Positions 52,905 to 61,763 of a stretch of 64,000 nucleotides of DNA are shown here, piece after piece. A program made the position numbers and the translations under genes. Position 1 is the first letter of the stretch, and every line of letters starts with the position of its first letter. The notes below the pieces were generated by a model. The model had not been told where the DNA came from and did not search any database. It worked only from the letters and a program-made list of their open reading frames with translations. Where the stretch lies: NCBI RefSeq assembly GCF_023204835.1, contig NZ_CP096270.1, positions 1,550,001 through 1,614,000 on the forward strand. Direction: 5' to 3'. Source of the DNA: Salinarchaeum laminariae. GTDB lineage: Archaea > Halobacteriota > Halobacteria > Halobacteriales > Salinarchaeaceae.

Positions 52905-53879
52905 ATGTTTCCGGCTATGTACTCATTTGAGGATCCAGATTTTCAGGAACTCGAATCCCTGAATGTCCGTAAGTACTGGGAGCACGAGGCTGATGACTTC
53001 ACTCCATGGTTGGCCAAAGAGATAGAATCCGACGATACGTCCCACTTGGAGGACGTTCTCGGCTTGGACTTGGAAGTTGTAGAGGTTGAGCGGGACGTCG
53101 GCAAGTACAGCGTCGACATCCTGGCGGAGATCGTCGATGACGGACGCCAGGTCGTAATCGAGAACCAGTTGGGCTCTTCTGATCACGACCACCTTGGCAA
53201 ATGTATCGCCTATGCGGCGGGGGTCGACGCAGACATCATCGTATGGCTATCACCGAAGTTCAACGACGAGCATCAGGATGCGTTCAACTGGCTGAACAAG
53301 AACAGCCGGGAAGGAGTCGATCTATTCGCGATTCGACTGGAAGTCTGGAAGATAGGCGACTCAGCGCCAGCTGTCCGGCTGAACCCAGTAGAGGACCCGT
53401 CCGAATGGAAGCAAAAAGCCAAGCGAACCGGCGGAGAGTTATCGGAGACCAAGAAGCTACAGGAAGAGTACTGGACTCAGTTTCGAGACAAGATCACCGA
53501 CCGCGATACGACGCTCAAGGAGCGGAAACCGAAGCCACAACACTGGTACAATAACCCGATTGGTCGATCCGGTTTCAAACTTCAGTTTACCGCGAATACG
53601 CAGGAAGACCGGCTATACTGTCAACTCGTGATTCAGAATGACCCTGAGGTCTATCAGAGATTGGTAGACGAAAAAGAAGAGATCGAGAACGAGATGGGGG
53701 AGTCACTACTGTGGAGTCCGCCTGAAGAGGCTCGACAGAATAGCAACCGGGCAAAAATCACCTTGCGGCGGCCTGGTGACCTGGCCGCAAAGGAGTCGTG
53801 GGATGAGTATCACGAGTGGATGCTTGACCGTGGTGAACGGTTCCACAAAGTGTTCTACGACCGGATCCAGCGGCTCTGA
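52905..53879 (+). CDS. DUF4268-type nuclease-like protein
   Basis: The 324-residue protein has an N-terminal PD-(D/E)xK-like core. SVDILAEI gives an Asp at residue 71 and RQVVIENQLG a Glu-x-Gln at 86-88, with Gln in place of the usual Lys. A helix LGKCIAYAAGVDADIIVWLSP follows. The C-terminal part (SGFKLQFTANTQEDRLYCQLVIQ and ...FHKVFYDRIQRL) resembles DUF4268. Such proteins are frequent near restriction systems. It is 74 bases before hsdM and on the same strand, so it may be part of that defence block. Confidence 0.7.
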   Translation: MFPAMYSFEDPDFQELESLNVRKYWEHEADDFTPWLAKEIESDDTSHLEDVLGLDLEVVEVERDVGKYSVDILAEIVDDGRQVVIENQLGSSDHDHLGKCIAYAAGVDADIIVWLSPKFNDEHQDAFNWLNKNSREGVDLFAIRLEVWKIGDSAPAVRLNPVEDPSEWKQKAKRTGGELSETKKLQEEYWTQFRDKITDRDTTLKERKPKPQHWYNNPIGRSGFKLQFTANTQEDRLYCQLVIQNDPEVYQRLVDEKEEIENEMGESLLWSPPEEARQNSNRAKITLRRPGDLAAKESWDEYHEWMLDRGERFHKVFYDRIQRL

Positions 53880-53953
53880 TAAGCATCTCCAGCTTTCGAG
53901 CTTCGCTTTCGGCTGCCGCTGGTGTTATTACCTGGGAAGGTAACCACTGAGTC

Positions 53954-55516
53954 ATGGCTGAAGGGGACCAGGCTACACTGCCTGGATCGGAATCGGAACT
54001 ACTCACGCTCGATACGCTCGAAACGCATCTCTGGGCGGCAGCGGACAAGCTCCGGGGGAGCATTGATTCGGCGGACTACAAGAACTACATCTTCGGTCTG
54101 CTCTTCCTCAAGCGGGTCAACGACCGGTTCGAGGAGGAGACCGAGGAGGTCGCTGAAGAGTTCGACATTCCGAAGGAAACCGCCCGCGACGACAGGGACC
54201 TCCACGAGGAGTTCTGGGTGCCCGAGCGGGCTCGCTGGGACCACATCAAGGCCCAGGAGAACGACATCGGCGCGGCGCTGAACAAGGCGCTCGCGGCCGT
54301 CGAAGACGAGAACGACGTGATCGCGGACCGCGTCCTCACCACCGTTGACTTCAACGACAAGGAGCGACTGCCGGACGCTCTGCTCTCCGACCTCGTCTCA
54401 CACTTCTCCAAGCACCGGTACCGCAACGTCGACCTCAAAGATCCCGACATCTTCGGACGGGCATACGAATACCTCATCCGCGAGTTCGCCGACGACGCCG
54501 GAAAGAAAGGCGGGGAGTTCTACACGCCGCGGGAGGTCGTCCGCCTGATCGTCAAGTGCGTCAATCCGGAGCCGGGCCACCGCGTCTACGACCCCTGCTG
54601 TGGCTCCGGCGGCATGCTGATCTACTCCGCCGAGCACATCCGCGAATCCGGCGGCGACATGGAAGACATCTCGCTCTACGGCCAGGAGAAGAACCTGAAC
54701 ACCTGGGCGATCGGGCAAATGAACGTCCTTCTGCACGAGCTCTACGACGCCCAGATCGAGAAGGGTGACACGATCACCGAGCCCAAGCGCGTGACGAAGC
54801 ACGACGAACTGGAGGTATTTGACCGGGTCATTGCGAACCCGATGTGGAACCAGAAAGAGTGGAGCAAGGACTGGGTCGAGGACAACGAGCCGTACAACCG
54901 ATTCCCCTACGGCCTCCCGCCGTCGAACCGCGGCGACTGGGCCTGGATCCAGCTCATGATCGCTTCGCTCAACGAGACTGGCAAGGCGGGCGTCGTAATG
55001 GACAACGGCGTCCTGTTCCGCTCGCGCTCGGAGAAGAAGATCCGCAAGCCGGTGCTGGAGGAGGACCTCGTCGAAGCGGTGATCGCGCTGCCGGAGAACC
55101 TCTTCTACAACACCTCCTCTCCGGGCTGCATCCTCATCCTGAACAAGGACAAACCGGAAGAGCGTGAGGGCAAGGTCCACTTCATTTACGCCGAGGACCA
55201 CACGCTCCGAGAGTCCAACGTGCAGGTGTTTGAGGAACTCTCGAACCAGAATCAACTGACAGACGAAGGCGTCGAGTACCTCGCCGAGACGTATGAGACT
55301 GGCCGCGAGGAGGACCACCACAGTCGCCTCGTCGATCTTGAGGAGATCAAGGAGAACGGCTGGAACCTGAACGTGCCGCGCTACGTCGACACGACCGAGC
55401 CCGAGGAGCCCATCGACGTGAGTGAGAAGCTGGAGGAACTGGACCGACTGAAAGAGGAGCGCCGGAAGACCGACGAGGAGCTGCAGGCGTACATGGAGGA
55501 GTTGGAGTATCGATGA
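53954..55516 (+). CDS. hsdM: Type I restriction-modification, DNA methyltransferase subunit
   Basis: The 520-residue adenine methyltransferase has the N-terminal helical part (LETHLWAAADKLRGSIDSADYKNYIFGLLFLKRVND). The SAM-binding motif DPCCGSGGM is at 213-221 and the catalytic motif is NPMW at 295-298, a variant of NPPF/Y. The C-terminal coiled coil ends in QAYMEELEYR. With HsdS it methylates adenines in the recognition site. The stop overlaps the hsdS start as ATGA. Confidence 0.95.
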   Translation: MAEGDQATLPGSESELLTLDTLETHLWAAADKLRGSIDSADYKNYIFGLLFLKRVNDRFEEETEEVAEEFDIPKETARDDRDLHEEFWVPERARWDHIKAQENDIGAALNKALAAVEDENDVIADRVLTTVDFNDKERLPDALLSDLVSHFSKHRYRNVDLKDPDIFGRAYEYLIREFADDAGKKGGEFYTPREVVRLIVKCVNPEPGHRVYDPCCGSGGMLIYSAEHIRESGGDMEDISLYGQEKNLNTWAIGQMNVLLHELYDAQIEKGDTITEPKRVTKHDELEVFDRVIANPMWNQKEWSKDWVEDNEPYNRFPYGLPPSNRGDWAWIQLMIASLNETGKAGVVMDNGVLFRSRSEKKIRKPVLEEDLVEAVIALPENLFYNTSSPGCILILNKDKPEEREGKVHFIYAEDHTLRESNVQVFEELSNQNQLTDEGVEYLAETYETGREEDHHSRLVDLEEIKENGWNLNVPRYVDTTEPEEPIDVSEKLEELDRLKEERRKTDEELQAYMEELEYR

Positions 55517-56718
55517 GCGAGGTCGAAGAGGTTCCGTTGGGTGAGGAGATCGAGGTGATTTCCGGAGTACACGTAGAATCTGATAAAGTATCAAATAATT
55601 CATCAAAAACGCCCTACCTAACAGGACCCGATGACTTCGAGGAACTGGGTTTCACAGTAACAAAGTACACTGACGATCCATCGAGTTTTTGCGAACCTGG
55701 TGACACACTTGTTACTGTTAAGGGATCGGGTTGTGGAAATTCGACATTTTCGAGTGAACGCGCCGCAATTAGCCGTCAACTGAAAGCTCTTCGTCCCAAG
55801 GAAAATCTTAATCCAAGGTATCTTTATTACTGGCTTCAGACAAAAGAGGAACTGCTGTCCATTCTTTCACAGGGGACATCAATTCCCGGCCTATCAACAA
55901 CCGATCTGACAACTCTGAAGATCCCATTGCGACCCCTTTCTCAACAGTGCCACATTGCCGATATCCTCTCGACGGTCGACGAGCAGATTCAGCAGACCGA
56001 CGAGATGATCGAGAAGACGATGGAACTGAAACGCGGCCTCGTCCAGGATCTTGTTACTCACGGCATAAATCACAGGTCGTATCGGGAGGAACTTCTCGGG
56101 CCGAAGACCGTCGAGATCCCCACCTCTTGGAGTGTTGAGCGGATGGTTGACGTCGCGGAGATCGTGAGTGGGAGCACACCGAAAAAGAGTGATCGGAATT
56201 ACTGGGGCGGAGACATCTGCTGGGCTACGCCGACGGATGTGACTGGGACAGAGGGCATCTATCTCTCCAACACCGAGGAGAAAATAACCAAAGCCGGCCT
56301 CGAAAACTGTTCCGCGAACCTACTCCAGCCGGGGGCTGTGCTGATGACGAGCCGGGCGACCATCGGCGAAGCGGTAATCAACACGGTCCCTGTGACGACA
56401 AATCAGGGGTTCAAATCGCTCGTCCCTGGCGAGGACCTGCACAGCGAATATCTGTACTATTTCGTCCATACGATGGCGGACTACCTGACGGAGATCGGCG
56501 GCGGGAGTACGTTCCCCGAGATCAACAAGTCGGACACGGAGAATATCCGCGTTCCGGTACCGCCGCTGGACGAACAGAAGCGAATCGCCGAGATTTTGAC
56601 CAGCGCGGAACGGAAACGACTGGACGAGATCTGCCACAAGAACCTCCTCCAAGAACTCAAGCGGGGCCTCATGCAAGACCTCCTCACTGGAAGCGTTCGC
56701 GTCGACATTGACGACTGA
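55513..56718 (+). CDS. hsdS: Type I restriction-modification, specificity subunit
   Basis: The 401-residue protein has the two target-recognition domains of HsdS, each followed by a helical spacer. The spacer hallmarks are LSQQCHIADILSTVDEQIQQTDEMIE and PPLDEQKRIAEILTSAERKRLDEI. It reads the two halves of the DNA target. The first recognition domain is strikingly AT-rich: 22 of 60 bases in one line are G or C, against 37 of 60 in a line of hsdM. That suggests exchange from another source. Confidence 0.93.
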   Translation: MSEVEEVPLGEEIEVISGVHVESDKVSNNSSKTPYLTGPDDFEELGFTVTKYTDDPSSFCEPGDTLVTVKGSGCGNSTFSSERAAISRQLKALRPKENLNPRYLYYWLQTKEELLSILSQGTSIPGLSTTDLTTLKIPLRPLSQQCHIADILSTVDEQIQQTDEMIEKTMELKRGLVQDLVTHGINHRSYREELLGPKTVEIPTSWSVERMVDVAEIVSGSTPKKSDRNYWGGDICWATPTDVTGTEGIYLSNTEEKITKAGLENCSANLLQPGAVLMTSRATIGEAVINTVPVTTNQGFKSLVPGEDLHSEYLYYFVHTMADYLTEIGGGSTFPEINKSDTENIRVPVPPLDEQKRIAEILTSAERKRLDEICHKNLLQELKRGLMQDLLTGSVRVDIDD

Positions 56719-56788
56719 ACGCAGGATACCTATCTGCGGTGTTCCGAGGCACATGGAAGTGCTCCGATAGGAAAGAGCCACAACGCCC

Positions 56789-56795
56789 TTTATAC
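56789..56795 (+). promoter_or_regulatory. TATA-like element before hsdR
   Basis: TTTATAC lies 27-33 bases before the hsdR ATG. It is the correct distance for an archaeal promoter giving a nearly leaderless transcript, and lets hsdR be expressed apart from hsdMS. Confidence 0.5.
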
Positions 56796-56821
56796 AGCAA
56801 CTTTTCACGCTTAGATAGTAG

Positions 56822-59794
56822 ATGGCCGACGAGTACGCCGAGTCCGAACGCCCCGCCCTCGACGCCCTCCACCGGCTCGGCTGGGAGGTGGTCGACCAGC
56901 AGGAATCCACTTGGGTCGACCCCCGCGAAACGGAATCCTCAGCCGTACTCGAACCGCAACTCCGCGACGCCGTCAAGCGCCTGAATCCCTGGCTCAACGA
57001 GAACAACCTGAACAAGGTCGTCCGCGAGATTCAGCAGGTCGCCGGGACGAGCACGATGGACGAGAACGAGCAGATCCACGAGAAACTCGTCCGGCATGTC
57101 TCCGTCGAGCAGGAGGGCGACCACGGCAAGAAGCACCGGACGGTCCAGTACATCGACTACGAGAACCCCGAGAACAACGACTTCTTCGCGCTCAATCAGT
57201 TCCGGGTCGCCGGACCGGTCGAGGTCGCCACCCCCGACATAGTGCTGTTCGTCAACGGAATTCCCCTCGGCGTGATCGAATGCAAGAGCCCGCAGATCCA
57301 GGAACCGCGCTCGGAAGCCCTCGACCAGCTCACCCGCTACCAGAACGAACGCGACGGTGACTCGGAAGGGGCCGAGGAGCTGTTCCGGTACAACCAGTGC
57401 TCGGTGGCAGTCTGGATGGAAGGCGCGGTGATGGGCACCTACGGAACGCCTAAGGACCAGTACAAGCCCTGGCGGGACGCCTATCCACTGGATGACGACG
57501 AACTGATCGACCTGTTCGATCTCGACGGATACCTCCCCGACCAGTACCGGATGCTCTACGCGTTGTTCGAGCCCGAGCGTCTGCTCGATCAGGTGCGCCA
57601 CTACACGGTGTTCGAGGAGCGCCAGAGCGGGACGATCAAGATGGTCGCCCGGTATCAGCAGTATCGTGCGGTGCGGAAGGCTCTCGAACGGATTGACAAG
57701 CGCGGACGGCACGAGGCACAGGGCGGTGTCGTCTGGCACACCCAGGGCTCTGGGAAGTCGCTCACGATGCTGTTCCTCGCCCTCAAGCTCCGCCGCAAGA
57801 AGGACGATCCGACCCTCGTGCTCGTGACCGATCGGCGGGCGCTCAATGACCAGATTCACGCGACCTTCCAACGCTGTGGCTTCCCGAACCCGAAAAAGGC
57901 CGAGAGCATCGAGGACCTCCGCGAGCGGCTCAGCTACGACGCCGGCGAGACGATCACGACGCTCATCCACAAGTTCCAGACCACCGACGACGAGGACCTG
58001 GGAGACGAGGAGTTCCCGGTGCTCTCCCGCAACGAGAACGTCTTTGTCATGGCCGACGAGGCTCACCGGACCCAGGACAAGGAACTCGCGAACAACATGC
58101 GAACGGCACTACCGAACGCCTTCTACATCGGCTTTACCGGGACGCCCATCGAGAAGGACGAGCGCAACACCCGCCGCACGTTCGGAAACTACATCGACAC
58201 GTACACCATCGACCAATCGCTGGAGGACGGCGCGACAGAGGAGATCCTCTACCAGGGTCGTCTCGCGGACATCCACCTTGAAGGCGAGACGCTGGACGAC
58301 CTGTTCGACCGGATCTTCTCGGACAAGACCGACGAGGAAAAGGCCGAGATCCAGAAGCGATACGCCCGGACGCAGGACCTCGCCGAAGCCCAGCCACGGG
58401 TCAATCGAGTCGCACTCGACATCGTCCAGCACTTCGAGGAAGAGGTCGCGCCGCCGTTCAAGGGCATGGTCGTCACGACGAGCAAGTCGGCCGCGGTTCG
58501 GTATAAGAAGACGCTCGACGGCCTCAACGGACCGGAGTCGAGGGTCATCATTTCAGAAGGCCACAACGACCCCGAGAAAATCAAGGAATGGACGCCCTCT
58601 GATTCCGAGAAAGCCCGGTACAAGGAGTCGTTCGTCGATCCGAACGGCGAGGTCGAGTTACTCATCGTCTGTGACATGCTGTTGACTGGCTTCGACGCGC
58701 CGGTGGCTCAGGTGATGTATCTCGACAAGCCCCTGCGTGAGCACAACCTCTTGCAGGCGATCGCCCGCGTCAACCGTCCGTTCGAGGAGAAGACTCACGG
58801 GCTCATCATCGACTACTACGGCGTCTCTGACGAACTCAAGGAGGCCCTTGCAATGTTCAGCGCCAAGGACGTTGAGCGGGCGATGGTGCCGATCGAGGAC
58901 AAACAGCCGGAGCTCGAAGCCGCCCACAGCAAGGCAGTCTCCTTCTTCGAGGACATCGACGACGTCGAGCAGTGCGTTCAGTCGCTCGAACCTGACGATC
59001 GCCGCATCGAATTCAAGAACTCGTTCAAGCGATTCTCCCAACTGATGGACATCGTGCTACCGGATCCGATGGCAAATCCCTACCGCGACGATCTGGACCA
59101 ACTCAGCACGATCTACGCCACGGCGAAGGAACGCTACCGCGACGAGACGATGAATCTGGAGGGCGCGGGCGCGAAGGTCCGAAATCTGATCCAGGACCAC
59201 ATTAGTTCACAGGGCATCGAGATCCTGAACGACGAGCCCGTTTCGATCATGGACGAGGTCGAGTACGACGCGAAACTTGAAGGCCTAGAAAGCGACGAAG
59301 CCCGTGCGAGTGAGATGCAAAATGCCATCGAGCACGAGATCAACGTACGTTTCGACGAAGACCCCGTCCAGTATGGTTCCCTCAGAGAGCGGCTTGAGGA
59401 ACTCATCGCGGAGTATCGCGAAGGGAGATTTGGCGAGCAGAAGACCATCGAAGAGCTCCGCACACTAATGGACGAGATCCGCTCCCGAGATGAGCAAGCT
59501 CGGCAGAAGGGACTCCGCGATGAAACCGATCTCTCCTTCTACCACGCCGTCGAGGATGTCCTATCGGAGCGCGATGCCAAGGAAGAGGACTTCGTCGAAC
59601 TGACCGGTGACTTGGTCGGTACAGTTGAGGAGTACGTAACAGTGGTCGAGTGGAAAGAACGGGCCCACCTACAGAATAAGATGCGCAAGAAGGTCACCGG
59701 ACAGCTCTACCGATCCGAGATCGACTTCTCGACGGATGAGCGGCGAGAACTCACCAACCGCGTCGTCGAACTCGCACGGGCTCACTACCAATGA
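56822..59794 (+). CDS. hsdR: Type I restriction endonuclease, translocase subunit
   Basis: The 990-residue subunit has an N-terminal nuclease: TPDIVLFV gives Asp139 and VIECKSP Glu153 and Lys155, the PD-(D/E)xK set. The motor follows: Walker A TQGSGKS (307-313), DEAH (412-415), then IGFTGTPIEKDE, and the late LLQAIARVNRP motif VI. The rest is helical. It cuts unmethylated DNA after ATP-driven translocation, with HsdM and HsdS. It has its own promoter-like sequence and overlaps the metallopeptidase gene by 4 bases. Confidence 0.95.
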   Translation: MADEYAESERPALDALHRLGWEVVDQQESTWVDPRETESSAVLEPQLRDAVKRLNPWLNENNLNKVVREIQQVAGTSTMDENEQIHEKLVRHVSVEQEGDHGKKHRTVQYIDYENPENNDFFALNQFRVAGPVEVATPDIVLFVNGIPLGVIECKSPQIQEPRSEALDQLTRYQNERDGDSEGAEELFRYNQCSVAVWMEGAVMGTYGTPKDQYKPWRDAYPLDDDELIDLFDLDGYLPDQYRMLYALFEPERLLDQVRHYTVFEERQSGTIKMVARYQQYRAVRKALERIDKRGRHEAQGGVVWHTQGSGKSLTMLFLALKLRRKKDDPTLVLVTDRRALNDQIHATFQRCGFPNPKKAESIEDLRERLSYDAGETITTLIHKFQTTDDEDLGDEEFPVLSRNENVFVMADEAHRTQDKELANNMRTALPNAFYIGFTGTPIEKDERNTRRTFGNYIDTYTIDQSLEDGATEEILYQGRLADIHLEGETLDDLFDRIFSDKTDEEKAEIQKRYARTQDLAEAQPRVNRVALDIVQHFEEEVAPPFKGMVVTTSKSAAVRYKKTLDGLNGPESRVIISEGHNDPEKIKEWTPSDSEKARYKESFVDPNGEVELLIVCDMLLTGFDAPVAQVMYLDKPLREHNLLQAIARVNRPFEEKTHGLIIDYYGVSDELKEALAMFSAKDVERAMVPIEDKQPELEAAHSKAVSFFEDIDDVEQCVQSLEPDDRRIEFKNSFKRFSQLMDIVLPDPMANPYRDDLDQLSTIYATAKERYRDETMNLEGAGAKVRNLIQDHISSQGIEILNDEPVSIMDEVEYDAKLEGLESDEARASEMQNAIEHEINVRFDEDPVQYGSLRERLEELIAEYREGRFGEQKTIEELRTLMDEIRSRDEQARQKGLRDETDLSFYHAVEDVLSERDAKEEDFVELTGDLVGTVEEYVTVVEWKERAHLQNKMRKKVTGQLYRSEIDFSTDERRELTNRVVELARAHYQ

Positions 59795-60534
59795 GTGGAC
59801 GCCTAAAGGAACACCACCACATCGGCCAGACTGTTGTCCCGTACACGGTCGAGTGGTCTGAGGACCGTGAGACGGTCGGCCTCTCACTCGACGACTCACT
59901 TGAGCTGTCCGTTACTGCACCGATGTCCGCAACCTACGAGGACATTGAATCGGTGCTCGAATCTCGGCAGGAGTGGCTCCTCCAGAAGCTGTATGGCTTA
60001 CAGGAGCAAGAGGGGCCGCCGTATCCGAAAGAGTACATGAGCGGTGAGAAGCTCCAATATCGAGGCCGAAAGTACCCACTCGAAGTCGTCGATGCCGACG
60101 TTACACAGCCGCAGCTGTCATTCGACGATCAGACATTCACACTATGCGTCCATCGACTTGACGCCAATGGAGAGAACGTGAGTGTTCGTAGGAAACGACA
60201 AGCGGTTGTCGACTGGTTCATCAATCGAGCTGAAGACGAACTTCCAGAGAGGGCTCCCCCGCTTGAGATGAGGTTGGGCCTTGATGAAACTCCGATCGAA
60301 GTGGGTGAGCTTGCTGGGCGATGGGGTGAGTTCAACGACGGCGCAATCCGCCTCAACTGGAGGCTAATCCAGGCTCCAGTCCGAATTCAGGACTACGTCA
60401 TCGCACATGAGCTGGCGCATTCCATCCACAGCGATCATTCCGATTCATTTTGGAATACGGTCGGTGCGCTAATCCCTGACTATGAAGATCGCCGTGAATG
60501 GCTCCGGGTAAACGGGAACACGCTGACCATCTGA
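59791..60534 (+). CDS. YgjP/SprT-like zinc metallopeptidase (M48, DUF45)
   Basis: The 247-residue protein has the zinc motif HELAHSIHSDH, with His206, Glu207 and His210, and a third ligand His216. The preceding WGEFNDGAIRLNWRLIQAP is typical of YgjP-like (DUF45) peptidases. These are commonly fused or adjacent to type I restriction genes. Its ATG overlaps hsdR's stop, so it is translated with HsdR. Whether it processes HsdR or acts on other targets is unknown. Confidence 0.85.
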   Translation: MSGRLKEHHHIGQTVVPYTVEWSEDRETVGLSLDDSLELSVTAPMSATYEDIESVLESRQEWLLQKLYGLQEQEGPPYPKEYMSGEKLQYRGRKYPLEVVDADVTQPQLSFDDQTFTLCVHRLDANGENVSVRRKRQAVVDWFINRAEDELPERAPPLEMRLGLDETPIEVGELAGRWGEFNDGAIRLNWRLIQAPVRIQDYVIAHELAHSIHSDHSDSFWNTVGALIPDYEDRREWLRVNGNTLTI

Positions 60535-60623
60535 TTTCTATTAAAGTCCAATATTGAACTGATGAAATTTAACTCATCCAACATCACAGTAGATCCTCTG
60601 ATGATGCTGGTCTATCTTGCCCG

Positions 60624-61208
60624 TCAGGATTCTCCATTGAGGAGCGACTGAACCCGTTCAATTCCTGGTTCGATGTCCTCAAACCCTCGAAGACCTTGGA
60701 TCACGAATTTCCCCGTAGAGAAAAGCAAAAATGTGACCGGTGGTTGCTCTAATTTGACAATCACGGCGGGAAACTGCTCAGGCTCGTATTCCACGTCTAC
60801 TCCTTGCTTGCCGAGTTTGATGCTGAGTGACTCTAGCTGAAGTGAGATATCGAAATCGCCACCGACGGCGATGTTCGTGATTTCCGGCCCTTCAATTAGC
60901 TGTGCGTCGTGACCGATCTCGGTAACCCGGCCGATGACTGTCTCAATGTACTGTTTGGCTTCCTCGGTAGATGTACTTCCGTAGACCAAAATCCGCTTTT
61001 CGTCCCAGTCTCGACCACTTACGATAACTCGAACGTTCGAGGCCTCGGGGGTAAACTTGTGCCCGGCATCCGCGAGTTCAAAACCATCGAGCATCTCCAA
61101 CTTTGTCGGATCCATGCGAACGATGGCCTTGTGCATCATCGAGTGAGGCGTGTACTCGACACCGTCAGCAGTCATACGGGTTTCCGCCTCACTCTCGGTG
61201 CTCGTCAC
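60624..61208 (-). CDS. tbp: Divergent TATA-box-binding protein
   Basis: The 194-residue protein reads as a TBP with two saddle repeats. The C-terminal one is clear: YEPEQFPAVIVKLEQPPVTFLLFSTGKFVIQG. The N-terminal one is worn: FTPEASNVRVIVSGRDWDEKRILVYGST. It would bind TATA boxes with a TFB to start transcription, perhaps of the element's own genes. It starts at a GTG; an ATG 11 codons in (61175) is possible. It differs from a host housekeeping TBP in its acidic, poorly conserved first repeat. Confidence 0.75.
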   Translation of the reverse strand: MTSTESEAETRMTADGVEYTPHSMMHKAIVRMDPTKLEMLDGFELADAGHKFTPEASNVRVIVSGRDWDEKRILVYGSTSTEEAKQYIETVIGRVTEIGHDAQLIEGPEITNIAVGGDFDISLQLESLSIKLGKQGVDVEYEPEQFPAVIVKLEQPPVTFLLFSTGKFVIQGLRGFEDIEPGIERVQSLLNGES

Positions 61209-61510
61209 AGTGGCATGAGTTTCTTGGAGTAGTAACCTGAGTCTTTTGCCTCTCTACTGGAGTGCTGCTCCGGAGCCAGAACGGGACGCGATTCTGCGTG
61301 TAATACCGGCGTGGGGTCTGGGGGAGCGGATTCGCCGGATATTCGAGCCGTTCTGATACAAGCTGTTGTTGGGATCCCACGTCAAACCTCGATACGGTGG
61401 CGATGATTCCGATACTCGCGGATTTGTGCCAACAGGGGCAGCGGCCTGGGATACGATCGAGCTGGCAAGCGTCCTTCTCGATTTTAGCTAGCCGCCTCTT
61501 CGCAGATCTG

Positions 61511-61700
61511 ATGTTTAGCGTCTCGTGACACACACTTCTCGACGAACACGGCAATCTCCCTGAGAGGGCCGCTAATCACGCCGCTGTCGCACGACCGATT
61601 CCGTCTTCGGTGTGGAGGAGAGACAGGTTGTCTTCGAGCTTCTGGACTGCAACCTGACGAGGAGTTCATTGACCACGTTCAACAAGAAGAGATTTTCATA
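61511..61700 (+). pseudogene. Decayed paralogue of the gene at 63066
   Basis: From the ATG at 61511 the frame MFSVS-stop-HTLLDEHGNLPER matches the start of the protein at 63066, MPFGVSWHKLLDELEDLPED. The TGA stands where the intact gene has TGG for Trp. Further on, after frameshifts, FRLRC and DEEFIDHVQQEEIF resemble FRVTA and DETRELQREMFETL. It is a dead copy. The rest of the 555-base gap (61209-61510 and 61701-61763) shows no gene. Confidence 0.7.
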
Positions 61701-61763
61701 AATATAATTCTACCATCCTAATCTTGTAGTCATTCAGCAGTATTGGCCGAGGACAAAGACTAC

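Noticed and set aside
61189..61554. 121-codon minus-strand frame
   Set aside because: Cys/Arg/Ser-rich, unlike halophilic proteins, and antisense to the decayed gene at 61511.
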